The position numbers and the translations under genes are program-made. Below are positions 41,765 to 49,839 of a stretch of 64,000 nt of DNA, one piece after another. Source of the stretch: Desulfoferula sp040751985 (lineage in GTDB: Bacteria > Desulfobacterota > Desulfarculia > Desulfarculales > Desulfarculaceae). How positions within the stretch are numbered: the stretch's first letter is position 1; every line of letters begins with the position of its first letter. The notes beneath the pieces are model-generated. The model was given only the letters and a program-made list of their open reading frames with translations, was not told the origin of the DNA and ran no database searches. The stretch covers positions 1 to 64,000 of the forward strand of contig JBFMFU010000047.1 in the NCBI GenBank assembly GCA_040751985.1, given 5' to 3'.

Positions 41765-44700
41765 ATGGAAAACGAACCCACGGTGAAAGACAAGATCCAG
41801 CAGCTACGCAAGAGCATGGAGAGCGGCCACTTCGGCGACGTAATGGTGGTGGGCGGCGGCATCAGCGGCATCCAGGCCTCGCTGGACCTGGCCACGGCCG
41901 GCTTCCGGGTGTACTTGGTGGAGAAAACACCGGCCATTGGTGGGCACATGGCGCAGTTGGACAAGACCTACCCCACCAATGACTGCTCGATGTGAATACT
42001 TTCGCCTAAACTGGTCGAGGTCGGCCGGCATCCAAACATCGAGGTCCTCTCCTACACCGAAGTTGAGCGCGTACAAGGCGAAGCAGGAGATTTCAGAGTA
42101 AGCCTTACCAGAAAGCCGCGCTACATTATCGAAGACAAGTGCACTGGCTGCTCCAGTTGCGTGGAGTACTGCCCGGTGCAGTACCCGGATCAATTTAATC
42201 AGGAAATATCCAATAATAAAGCGGTCCATATCTACTTTGCACAAGCGATCCCCCTGATTGCCTATATTGATGAGAGCTGCATCTACCTTAAAGAAAAGAA
42301 GTGCCGCATCTGCGAGGGCGTCTGCCAGGCCAAGGCCATCAACCTGGAGCAGGCCCCCGAGGAGATGGAGATCAAGGTCGGGGCCATCGTGCTGGCGCCG
42401 GGCTACGACGTCTATGACCCCAAGGTCACGGGCGACTACGGCTACGGCAGGCTGCAGAACGTGGTGACCAGCATGGACTACGAGCGGCTGATGTGCGCCA
42501 CCGGCCCCTACGAAGGCGAGATTCTGCGCGCCTCGGACCAGAAGCACCCCCATAAGGTGGCCTGGATTCAGTGCGTGGGCTCCCGGCGGGTCACGCCCGG
42601 GGACAACAGCTACTGCTCCTCGGTGTGCTGCACCTACACCCAGAAGCAGGTGATCCTGACCAAGGACCACAACGCCGAGGCCGAGTGCACCATCTTCCAT
42701 AACGACATCCGCGCCTACGGCAAGGACTTCGAGCGCTTCTACCAGCGGACCGAGCAGCTCCCAGGCGTGCGCTTCATAAGAAGCTACGCCTCCGTGGCCG
42801 GCGAAGACCCGGTGACCAAGAACGTCCTGGTCCGCTACGCCATTGCCGAGGAGGGCGTCAAGCAGGAAGAGTTCGACATGGTGGTGCTGTCGGTGGGCCT
42901 GAATCCGCCGGCGGACTACCCGGAGCTGGCGGCCAAGTTCGGCATCGCGCTGGGCGAGCACCACTTCTGCCAGACCTCCTCGGCCAACCGCATGGAGACC
43001 AGCCGGCCGGGCATATTCGTCAGCGGCGCCTTCCAGGGGCCCATGGACATCCCGGAGTCGGTGTTCACCGCCAGCGCGGCCGGCGCGCAGTGCGGCCAGC
43101 TGTTGGACTACCGCCGCGGCGGGCTGACCCGGGAGCGGGAGTACCCGCCGGAAAAGGACGTGTCCCAGGAGGAGCCCAAGATCGGGGTCTTCGTGTGCCA
43201 CTGCGGGGCCAACATCGGCCGGGTGGTGGACGTGCCCTCCACGGTGGAGTACGTCAAGACCCTGCCCAACGTGGTCCACGCCCAGGAGCAGCTGTTCTCC
43301 TGCGCCACCAACTCGGCCAAGGAGATAACCGACACCATCAAGGAGAAGGGCCTGAACCGGGTGGTGGTGGCCGCCTGCTCGCCGCGCACACTGGAGCCGC
43401 TGTTCCGCGACACCCTGCGCGAGGCGGGGCTGAACCAATACTATTACGACATGGCCAACATCCGGGAGCACTGCTCCTGGTGCCACTCCAAGGAAAAGGA
43501 AGAGTCCACCGAAAAGGCCAAGGACATAACCCGCATGGCCATCGCGCGGGCCTGCTTCCTGGAGCCGCTGAACGAGATCGACCTGCCGGTGAACAAGACG
43601 GCGCTGGTGGTGGGCGGCGGCATCGCGGGCATGACCTGCGCCCTGTCCATCGCCGAGCAGGGCCACGAGGTGTATCTGTTGGAAAAGGCCGCGGAACTGG
43701 GCGGCACGGCCCGCCGGCTGCACTACACCCTGGACGGCATGGACGTGCAGGCCTTTTTGCGCGACCTGGAGCGCAAGGTCTACCGGCATCCCTCGGTGCA
43801 CGTCTACACCGGCGCCACCATCACCGAGGCCACCGGCTACGTGGGCAACTTCGTGACCAAGGTGCAGTCGGAGAGGGGGCTGGCGGAGATCAAGCACGGC
43901 GCCACGGTCATCGCCGTGGGCGTGGACGTGTACAAGCCCACGGAATACCTCTACGGCCAGGACGAGAAGGTATTGACCCACCTGGAGCTGGAGGAGCGCA
44001 TCAGCCAGGGCGACGAGAAGGTGCTGGGCGCCAAGACCCTGGTGATGATCCAGTGCGTGGGCTGCCGCAACGCGGAGCGCAACTACTGCAGCCGCATCTG
44101 CTGCAGCGAGTCGGTCAAGAACGCGCTTAAGCTCAAGGAGCTGAACCCGGAGATGGATATCTACATCCTCTACCGGGACATCAGGACCTACGGCACCCTG
44201 GAGGACTACTACCGGGAGGCCTCGGAGAAGGACGTAAAGTTCATCCGCTACGAGCCGGAGAACCCGCCGGTGGTGGAGGCCTCCGAGGCCGAGGGGCGGC
44301 CGGTGCTGCAGGTCAGCCTGCCGGACTACATCCTGGGTCAGGAGCTGGCCATAGACGCCGACATCCTCACCCTGGCCGCGGCGGTGGTGCCCCACGCGGA
44401 GTGCAAGGAGATATCCCAGCAGTTCAAGGTCTCGCTGGGGCCGGACGACTTTTTCAAGGAGGCGCACGTCAAGCTGCGGCCGGTGGAGTTCGCCACCGAG
44501 GGCGTGTACCTCTGCGGCACGGCGCACTACCCCAAGCACATACCCGAGGCCATCAACCAGGCCTACGGCGCCGCCGGCCGGGTGTTGACCCTGCTGGCCA
44601 ACGACGTGGTCAAGGTTTCCGGCTCGGTGTGCGAGGTGCGCGAGAGGCAGTGCATGGGCTGCGGGGCCTGCGCAGAGGCCTGCAGCTACGGCGCCATCGA

Positions 44701-44863
44701 GTTCCGCGAGACCAAGCAGGGCAAGAAGGCGGTGGTGAACCCGGTGATCTGCAAGGGCGACGGCCTGTGCAACGCCAAGTGCCCCACCGGCGCCATCTTC
44801 CTGAAGCACTTCACGGACCAGGAGCTGCTGAGCCAGATCGACGCGGCGCGCGACGCCGCCTGA
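41765..44863 (+). CDS. bamE: BamE-like double-HdrA selenoprotein (UGA codon 77 read as Sec)
   Basis: 1032 residues when TGA 41993-41995 is read as selenocysteine; otherwise it would be split at codon 76. The context is NDCSMUILSPKLVEVGRHPN, where HdrA proteins have CSMC. Frame continues without another stop. Domains: N-terminal FAD-binding VGGGISG (29-35) and Sec77; a ferredoxin part with C126, C129, C132, C136 and C172, C180, C183, C187; a second HdrA unit starting near FVCHCGANIG (about 478) with a second FAD motif VVGGGIAGMTCAL (about 613); and a C-terminal ferredoxin (CMGCGACAEAC near 961, then CKGDGLCNAKC near 995). In the Bam system it is thought to take part in electron bifurcation with BamD and BamF. 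A SECIS-like hairpin follows the UGA. Codon use just after the UGA is AT-richer than elsewhere. Confidence 0.92.
42011..42028 (+). promoter_or_regulatory. Candidate SECIS hairpin of bamE
   Basis: CTGGTC pairs with GGCCGG (six pairs including two G-U) around a loop GAGGTC, 15 nt after the UGA, loop starting 22 nt from it. The loop contains AGGUC, like the apical AGGUCU of E. coli fdhF. Fits the bacterial SECIS spacing. Confidence 0.65.
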
Positions 44864-44896
44864 CAGCGCCGGCGCGCCGGCGAGGAGGAGGAACAC

Positions 44897-45733
44897 ATGG
44901 CTGCGGGAGCCAAGTTCAAGCCGAAGATACTGGGGTTTTTATGCCACTGGTGAGCGTATGGCGCCGCCGACATGGCTGGAGTTTCCAGACTACAATATAC
45001 GACTGAAATACGAGTTATCCGCGTAATGTGCTCCGGCCGGGTGGACCTGGAGTTCGTGCTCCGGGCCTTTGCCAACGGCATGGACGGCGTATTCATCGGC
45101 GGTTGCCGCCTGGGTGAGTGCAACTACATCACCCACGGGAACTACCACGCCCTGAACATGGCCCTCTTGTGCAAGAAGATCATGGAGCACCTGGGCCTGA
45201 ACCCGGAGCGCCTGCGCATCGAGTTCATGTCCTCGGGTGAGGGCATCCTCTTCGCCGAGGTGGTGGACGAGTTCACCAAGACGGTGCGGGAGCTGGGGCC
45301 GCTGGGCTCCAGCGAAGAAATGAGCCCGGAGGAGATAAAAGAAAAGATCGCGGAAGTAACCAAACTGGTGCCCTACATCAAGCTGGCCAAGCGGGAAAAG
45401 CTGGCGGTGCGCCTCAAGGAAGAACAATACGAAGATTTTTACACCAGCGAAGAAATAGAGCAGCTATTCAGCGAGGTGGTCTCCTACCACATCGACCCGG
45501 CCAAGTGCCAGGCCTGCCAGATCTGCGCTCGCCGATGCCCGGTGGAGGCCATCGAGGGCGGCAAGAACCTGATCCACGTGATCGATCAGGACCTATGCAT
45601 CAAGTGCGGGACTTGCTACCAGGCCTGCCCCCCGCGCTTTGCCGCGGTGCAGAAGATCGTGGGCGCGCCGGCGCCGCCCCCCATTCCCCTGGAGGCCAGG
45701 ACCCTGGCCCGCAAGAGCAGCGCCAAAGCCTAA
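44897..45733 (+). CDS. bamF: BamF-like MvhD-type selenoprotein (UGA codon 19 read as Sec)
   Basis: 278 residues if TGA 44951-44953 is Sec19; an ordinary caller would start only at 44972 and lose the N-terminus. The start ATG has GAGGAGGAGG upstream. Context LGFLCHWUAYGAADMAGVSR is the MvhD N-terminal motif, where MvhD has CxxC (Cys16 and Sec19 here). Then VMCSGRVDLEFVLRAF, GGCRLGECNYITHGNYHAL and a C-terminal pair of [4Fe-4S] motifs CQACQICARRC (about 204) and CIKCGTCYQAC (about 235). MvhD links hydrogenase or ferredoxin to HdrA and carries a [2Fe-2S] cluster; BamF likely feeds or receives electrons from BamE. BamF is reported as a selenoprotein in known benzoate degraders. Confidence 0.9.
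44976..44988 (+). promoter_or_regulatory. Candidate SECIS hairpin of bamF
   Basis: CTGGA/TCCAG, a 5-bp stem with a short loop GTT, its stem 22 nt after the UGA. Weaker than the hairpins of bamE and the HesB-like gene; extended pairing is not obvious. Confidence 0.45.
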
Positions 45734-45780
45734 GCCGTAAATAAAAGAGTTTGCCGTCCGGCGACGCGGCGGCCGGTGCG

Positions 45781-46242
45781 CTATAATTGCTTGATATCCA
45801 GCTCCAGGTTGAGCATATCGCCCTCCTGGAAGCCGATGCGGTTGAAGAACTTCAACAGCTTCCAGTCCCGCCGCTTGACGAAGGTATAGATGGTGTCCAC
45901 GCCCACCTTCTGCAGGCTGGCGGCCATCTCCTTGAACAGGACCTTGGCCACGCCCTTCTTTTGATAATCGGGGTCCACGCCGATGGTGTCGATCCAGCCG
46001 ATGTTCTCCGGCATGCCGTATTCCCAGCGGCTGGCGCCGCCGATGATGAAGCCGATCACCTTGCCGTCCAGCTCGGCCACCAGGGAGGAGATCTGCTGGT
46101 GCTTCTGCACCAGGTCCAGCTTCATCTTCCAATATTCGGGCCGGGGCTTGCCCAGGACCTTGATGTCTATCTCGACTATCTGGTCCAGGTCCGCAGGGGC
46201 CATGGCGCGGATAACAGGCGCAACACTAGACCTATCGATCAT
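45781..46242 (-). CDS. GNAT-family N-acetyltransferase (downstream copy)
   Basis: 153 residues. GNAT layout: VIRAMAPADLDQIVEIDIKV, VAELDGKVIGFIIGGASRWEYG, then IDTIGVDPDYQKKGVAKVLFKEM with the acetyl-CoA-binding loop QKKGVA intact (about 100-105), and FFNRIGFQEGDML near the end. It shares VAELDG and overall form with the GNAT upstream of bamB, so the two may be distant duplicates. Start ATG 46242 has GGGGAGGG 6 nt upstream. On the opposite strand to bam, downstream of fdhD in the same direction, so probably fdhD-GNAT form one unit. Confidence 0.85.
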   Translation of the reverse strand: MIDRSSVAPVIRAMAPADLDQIVEIDIKVLGKPRPEYWKMKLDLVQKHQQISSLVAELDGKVIGFIIGGASRWEYGMPENIGWIDTIGVDPDYQKKGVAKVLFKEMAASLQKVGVDTIYTFVKRRDWKLLKFFNRIGFQEGDMLNLELDIKQL

Positions 46243-46332
46243 GATGCCCTCCCCTGTTTAGAAAAATTTTATCTATCGAGACGCACGCAGCCCCGGCCGC
46301 GGTCTACTCGTCTGCCGCCGGCCGGCGGTCCG

Positions 46333-47190
46333 CTAGGCGCCCGCGCCCGCCTCCGGGACGGCGTCGAAGATGATCTGGTCCCCGCCGTTGAAGACCAGAA
46401 ACCGGGTGACCCTGGCCCGGCCGACGATCACCATGCCCATGTCCCGAGCCAGGTCCAGCGCCATCTGGCTGATGCCGGACTTGGAGATCAGCACCGGAAT
46501 GCCCATGAAGGCGGTCTTCATCACGATCTCCGAGGTCAGGCGGCCGGTGGTAAAGAGGATCTTGTCCTCGCCGGCCATGCCGTCCAGCCACATGCGGCCG
46601 GCGATGGCGTCGGCGGCGTTGTGGCGGCCCACGTCCTCCACGCACATGAGCACCTGGGGGCCCTGGCAGAGGCAGCAGCCGTGCACCGAGCCGGCCAGGC
46701 GGTAGATGGGGTTCAGGGGGGCCACCGCCTCCAGCACCTGGTAGATGGTGGACTGGCGCAGCGACACCCGAGGCAGCTTCTGCTCGTAGAGCTTGTCCAC
46801 GGTGCAGCTGAACAGGGTGCCCTGGCCGCAGCCGCTGGTCACCGTCACCCGGGCCAGCTTCTCCTCCAGGCCCGGAATGCCCCGGCCGTGGCGGGTGGCG
46901 ACGTTCACCGTCTCCCGGGCCCAGTCCACCTCCACCGACTCGATGTCCTCGATCCGCTCCAGCAGGCGCTGGTTGTGCAGGTAGCCTAGGGCCAGCTCTT
47001 CGGGGTTAGTGCCCAGGGTCATCAGGGTGACGATCTCGCGGCCGTCCACCTTGATGGTCAGGGGCGCCTCGCCGGGCACGGCCGCCTGCCGCGGCCGGCC
47101 CAGGTGGTCCAGCACCTCCACCTGGTGCACCGGGGATAGCCCGGCCCGGCTCAGGCGCGGCCGCCGGGGTGTTTTTTGGGCCTTGCTCAT
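46333..47190 (-). CDS. fdhD: FdhD-like sulfurtransferase with modified Cys motif
   Basis: 285 residues from ATG 47190 (GAGGGG upstream). FdhD family marks: EAPLTIKVDGREIVTLMTLG, ELALGYLHNQRLL, EDVGRHNAADAIAG and LTSEIVMKTAFMGIPVLISK. FdhD moves sulfur from IscS to the Mo/W-bis-MGD cofactor of formate dehydrogenases. In E. coli the working pair is CGVC (Cys121 and Cys124); here the aligned place is SGCGQGTLFSC, with Cys121 but Gly124, and another Cys at 129. A further Cys-rich VHGCCLCQG replaces the usual VHAAAL region. So it may be a subtype, and its client may not be a formate dehydrogenase. It sits next to the BamB W-enzyme cluster and no formate dehydrogenase is in the window. Confidence 0.85.
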   Translation of the reverse strand: MSKAQKTPRRPRLSRAGLSPVHQVEVLDHLGRPRQAAVPGEAPLTIKVDGREIVTLMTLGTNPEELALGYLHNQRLLERIEDIESVEVDWARETVNVATRHGRGIPGLEEKLARVTVTSGCGQGTLFSCTVDKLYEQKLPRVSLRQSTIYQVLEAVAPLNPIYRLAGSVHGCCLCQGPQVLMCVEDVGRHNAADAIAGRMWLDGMAGEDKILFTTGRLTSEIVMKTAFMGIPVLISKSGISQMALDLARDMGMVIVGRARVTRFLVFNGGDQIIFDAVPEAGAGA

Positions 47191-47366
47191 AGCGCCCCTC
47201 AACCTGCCGTCACGCGGCGGCAGCCGGGCTGGGTTTCAGCCCACGGCCGGCGCCGCTTATAATAAACACTAGCACTCCGCTGGGCAGCATTCAAAGGCTT
47301 CCTGCGGCAATTCCGGGCTATCTGCGGCGGCCGGCGGACGACCTGGACCCGCGGGGGCGGCCGGGC

Positions 47367-47372
47367 TAAGAT
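47367..47372 (+). promoter_or_regulatory. Candidate -10 (TAAGAT) at a leaderless start
   Basis: GCTAAGAT ends 6 nt before the ATG of the small Cys protein, with no Shine-Dalgarno between. The same GCTAAGAT stands 5 nt before the next gene. Inference. Confidence 0.3.
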
Positions 47373-47378
47373 AAAAAA

Positions 47379-47615
47379 ATGACCTGTTCGGCGGACAGAG
47401 AGGCCCAGCTCAAGGCCCAGGGCTGGACCCGGCAGTTCATGGCCGACGAGCCCCGGCTCAGCGAGGCGGTGCAGGAGTACCGCGAACTGGGCTTCGCGGT
47501 GCACCTGGAGGAGGTGGACCTGGCGGCCTGCGCTCAGGAAGACGGCTGCAGCGCCTGCTTCGCCTCCCCCGAGGCCGCCGCCCGCTGCAAGATCATCTTC
47601 ACCCGCCGGCCCTAG
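47379..47615 (+). CDS. Small Cys-rich hypothetical protein
   Basis: 78 residues. The first half is a helix-strand unit (LKAQGWTRQFMADEPRLSEAV, then YRELGFAVHLEEVDL), and the end has four Cys in CAQEDGCSACFAS (51, 57, 60) and Cys70 in AARCKIIFTRRP, likely a metal site. Similar small proteins seem to occur in deltaproteobacteria; no function known to me. The ATG has no ribosome-binding site and a -10-like hexamer 6 nt upstream. Divergent from fdhD. Confidence 0.65.
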   Translation: MTCSADREAQLKAQGWTRQFMADEPRLSEAVQEYRELGFAVHLEEVDLAACAQEDGCSACFASPEAAARCKIIFTRRP

Positions 47616-47666
47616 CCCCTCACCGCTCGGCGCCTCCGGGGTATTGTCCTGGGGCCGCCCGCGAGC

Positions 47667-47672
47667 TAAGAT
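47667..47672 (+). promoter_or_regulatory. Candidate -10 (TAAGAT) at a second leaderless start
   Basis: GCTAAGAT ends 5 nt before the ATG of the glycosidase-like gene, as at the preceding gene. No Shine-Dalgarno. Inference. Confidence 0.3.
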
Positions 47673-47677
47673 TTGGC

Positions 47678-48529
47678 ATGCCCTGCTCGCCCGCCAAACG
47701 CCGCCGGCGCCTGGCCGCGGCCGCCCTGGTCTTGCTGGGGGCCCTGCTGGCCGGGGCCGGCCCGGCGCCCGAGCCCATCCGCTGGCGCGAGCTGCGCCCC
47801 GGCCTGGAGCTGGCCTTCCTGGAAAACGTGGCCTCCACTCGCAGCGGCAGCGCACGGGTGGCGCTGCTGAGGGTGGATCCGGCCCGCTACAGCTTCCGGG
47901 TGCTGGCGGCGCCGGCCGGCCAGGCGGGCCTCACCGCCGAGCAGTGGCGGGAGGCCAGCGGGGCCCTGGCCGTGTTCAACGCCGGCCAATACACCGCCGA
48001 GCGCAAGTACCTGGGCCACCTGATGCAGGACGGCAAGACCCTGAGCCGGCCGGTGGCCCAGCAGGACGGCCTGTTCCTGGCCGAGCCCACGGACCCCGGC
48101 CTGCCCCCGGCCCGGGTCATCGACCAGCGCTACACGGCCTACGACCCGGCCAGCAGCCCCTACCGCCAGGCCGCCCAGTCGCTGATGCTGGTGGACCGCT
48201 TCGGCCAGGTGCGGGTGCGCCGCTCCAACCGGGTGGCCTTTCGCACCGCCGTGGCCGAGGACGAGCAGGGCCGCATCCTGGTGATGGTCACCGAGGGCGG
48301 CCACACCCTCTGGGAGCTGGCCCACGCCCTGCTGGCCAGCGGCCTGGGCCTCAGAGAGGTGATGTCCATGGACGGCGGGCCCGAGTCGCAACTGGACATC
48401 AAGACGGACAAGTTCAGATACCAGCAGTTCGGCCGGGCCCAGGGCTCGCCCGACCTGAGCTGGCTGCGCCAGCCTCTGCCGGCGGCCTTGGCCATCCTGC
48501 CGCGCGAGTTGAAATCAGGCAAACCTTGA
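47678..48529 (+). CDS. Phosphodiester glycosidase-like protein (NAGPA domain)
   Basis: 283 residues. An N-terminal KRRRRLAAAALVLLGALLAGAG signal or anchor is followed by an NAGPA/DUF2233 domain: WRELRPGLELAFLE, VALLRVDPARYSFRVL, ALAVFNAGQY (Asn in the core), VTEGGHTLWELAHALL and the conserved end VMSMDGGPESQL. Such domains are found in the human N-acetylglucosamine-1-phosphodiester glycosidase and bacterial exopolysaccharide proteins. Acts outside the cytoplasm, probably on sugar-phosphodiester links. Convergent with ftsZ. Confidence 0.82.
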   Translation: MPCSPAKRRRRLAAAALVLLGALLAGAGPAPEPIRWRELRPGLELAFLENVASTRSGSARVALLRVDPARYSFRVLAAPAGQAGLTAEQWREASGALAVFNAGQYTAERKYLGHLMQDGKTLSRPVAQQDGLFLAEPTDPGLPPARVIDQRYTAYDPASSPYRQAAQSLMLVDRFGQVRVRRSNRVAFRTAVAEDEQGRILVMVTEGGHTLWELAHALLASGLGLREVMSMDGGPESQLDIKTDKFRYQQFGRAQGSPDLSWLRQPLPAALAILPRELKSGKP

Positions 48530-48642
48530 AAGGTGGGGGCCGCCGGGGCCGGGGGTGCGACCCCGGCGGCCGTGGGCATGGGGACCTGGCCGGAGTTTGT
48601 CAGCGCAGGAGGCGCCTCTCCCGCCAGGGGGTTGGGGCTTTT

Positions 48643-49818
48643 TTACTCGGCCTGGCGGCGCAGGAACGCCGGCCAGTCCCGGTCATTACTGTCGTGCGGC
48701 GCGGCCTGGCCGCCCCGGCCCAAGGGGGAGAGATGGCCCAGGGTGGCGCCGGTGGTGCGCCGGTAAGTGGGCGGCTTGAGGTGGTCGATCTCGCTGATGT
48801 CCACCTCGCCGCTGCCGCCCACGGCCACGCGCTTGAGTTCGCAGTGCTGTTTGCGCTCGCCGATGCCGGTGGCGATCACCGTCAGGCGCATGGTGTTGCC
48901 CATGCTCTCGTCGATGACGGTGCCCCAGATGATGTTGGCCTCCTCGTCAGCGGCCTCCTGGATGAAGGCGCTGGCCTCGCTCACCTCCTCGATGGTGATG
49001 TCCGAGGAGGCGGTGATGTTCACCAGCACCCCCCGGGCGCCCTGGATGGTGATGTCCTCCAGTAGCGGGTTGTTGATGGCCCGGTTGGCCGCCTGCAGGG
49101 CGCGATCGTCGCCGGAGGCCTCGCCGGTGCCCATCAGGGCCACGCCCATCTCGGCCATCACGGTGCGCACGTCGGCGAAGTCCAGGTTGATCAGGCCGGG
49201 GGTTATGATCAGGTCGCTGATGCCCCGCACCGCGTAGAGGAGCACCTCGTCGGCCTTCTTGAGCATGTCGGCGAAGCGGGCGTTCTTGGGGGCCAGGCTG
49301 CGCAGGCGTATGTTGGGGATCACGATCAAGGTGTCCACCACCTTCTTCAGCTCCTCCACGCCTTCGTCGGCCTGGTGCAGGCGCCGCTTGCCCTCGAAGT
49401 CGAAGGGCTTGGTGACCACGGCCACGGTCAGGGCGCCCACCTCCTTGGCCACCTCGGCCACCACCGGCGCCCCGCCGGTGCCGGTGCCGCCGCCCATGCC
49501 GGCGGTGACGAAGACCATGTCGCTGCCGGCCAGCATCTCCTTGATCTTCTCCCGGTCCTCCAAGGCGGCCTGGCGGCCCACCTCGGGGTCGGCCCCGGCG
49601 CCCAGGCCGCGGGTGAGGTTGCGCCCCAACTGCAGCTTCACGCGGGCGTGGCTGCGTTCCAGGGCCTGCAGGTCGGTGTTGGCGGCAATGAACTCCACTC
49701 CCCGCAGCTCGGCGGCGATCATGTTGTCCAGGGCGTTGTTGCCCCCGCCGCCGATGCCCACCACGCGCAGCTTGGCGCTGGCATTGAGGTTGTCTACCAT
49801 CTGAATCTGCATGTCCAT
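48643..49818 (-). CDS. ftsZ: Cell division GTPase FtsZ
   Basis: 391 residues, tubulin-like ring protein. GIGGGGNNALDNMI (21-34) and the GTP loop GGGTGTG (109-115) are intact, with the T7 loop NLDFADVRTVM. The C-terminal peptide DWPAFLRRQAE matches the usual DIPAFLRRQ that binds FtsA. GGGGAGG precedes the ATG. Last gene of the dcw operon, 21 nt after ftsA. No good terminator follows. Confidence 0.97.
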   Translation of the reverse strand: MDMQIQMVDNLNASAKLRVVGIGGGGNNALDNMIAAELRGVEFIAANTDLQALERSHARVKLQLGRNLTRGLGAGADPEVGRQAALEDREKIKEMLAGSDMVFVTAGMGGGTGTGGAPVVAEVAKEVGALTVAVVTKPFDFEGKRRLHQADEGVEELKKVVDTLIVIPNIRLRSLAPKNARFADMLKKADEVLLYAVRGISDLIITPGLINLDFADVRTVMAEMGVALMGTGEASGDDRALQAANRAINNPLLEDITIQGARGVLVNITASSDITIEEVSEASAFIQEAADEEANIIWGTVIDESMGNTMRLTVIATGIGERKQHCELKRVAVGGSGEVDISEIDHLKPPTYRRTTGATLGHLSPLGRGGQAAPHDSNDRDWPAFLRRQAE

Positions 49819-49839
49819 GGCAACCTCCCCGAAGGGGTC

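Noticed and set aside
41765..42160. bamE as a pseudogene or frameshifted gene
   Set aside because: The single TGA falls exactly at a conserved Cys position, the frame continues intact, a hairpin follows, and a second gene in the same operon shows the same thing.
41804..44896. A 1030-codon open frame on the minus strand opposite bamE
   Set aside because: It is an antisense frame of a clearly real gene in GC-rich DNA; the translation is His/Leu/Gly-rich and matches no family pattern. The same applies to the many other long shadows in this window.
45782..45787. TATAAT on the plus strand after bamF as a promoter
   Set aside because: No gene on the plus strand follows within 1.5 kb; the sequence lies at the 3' end of the convergent GNAT gene.
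48539..48570. A 10-bp perfect hairpin after the NAGPA gene as a terminator
   Set aside because: There is no T tract after the stem (CGTGGG follows), so it is recorded only as a GC-rich inverted repeat of unknown role.
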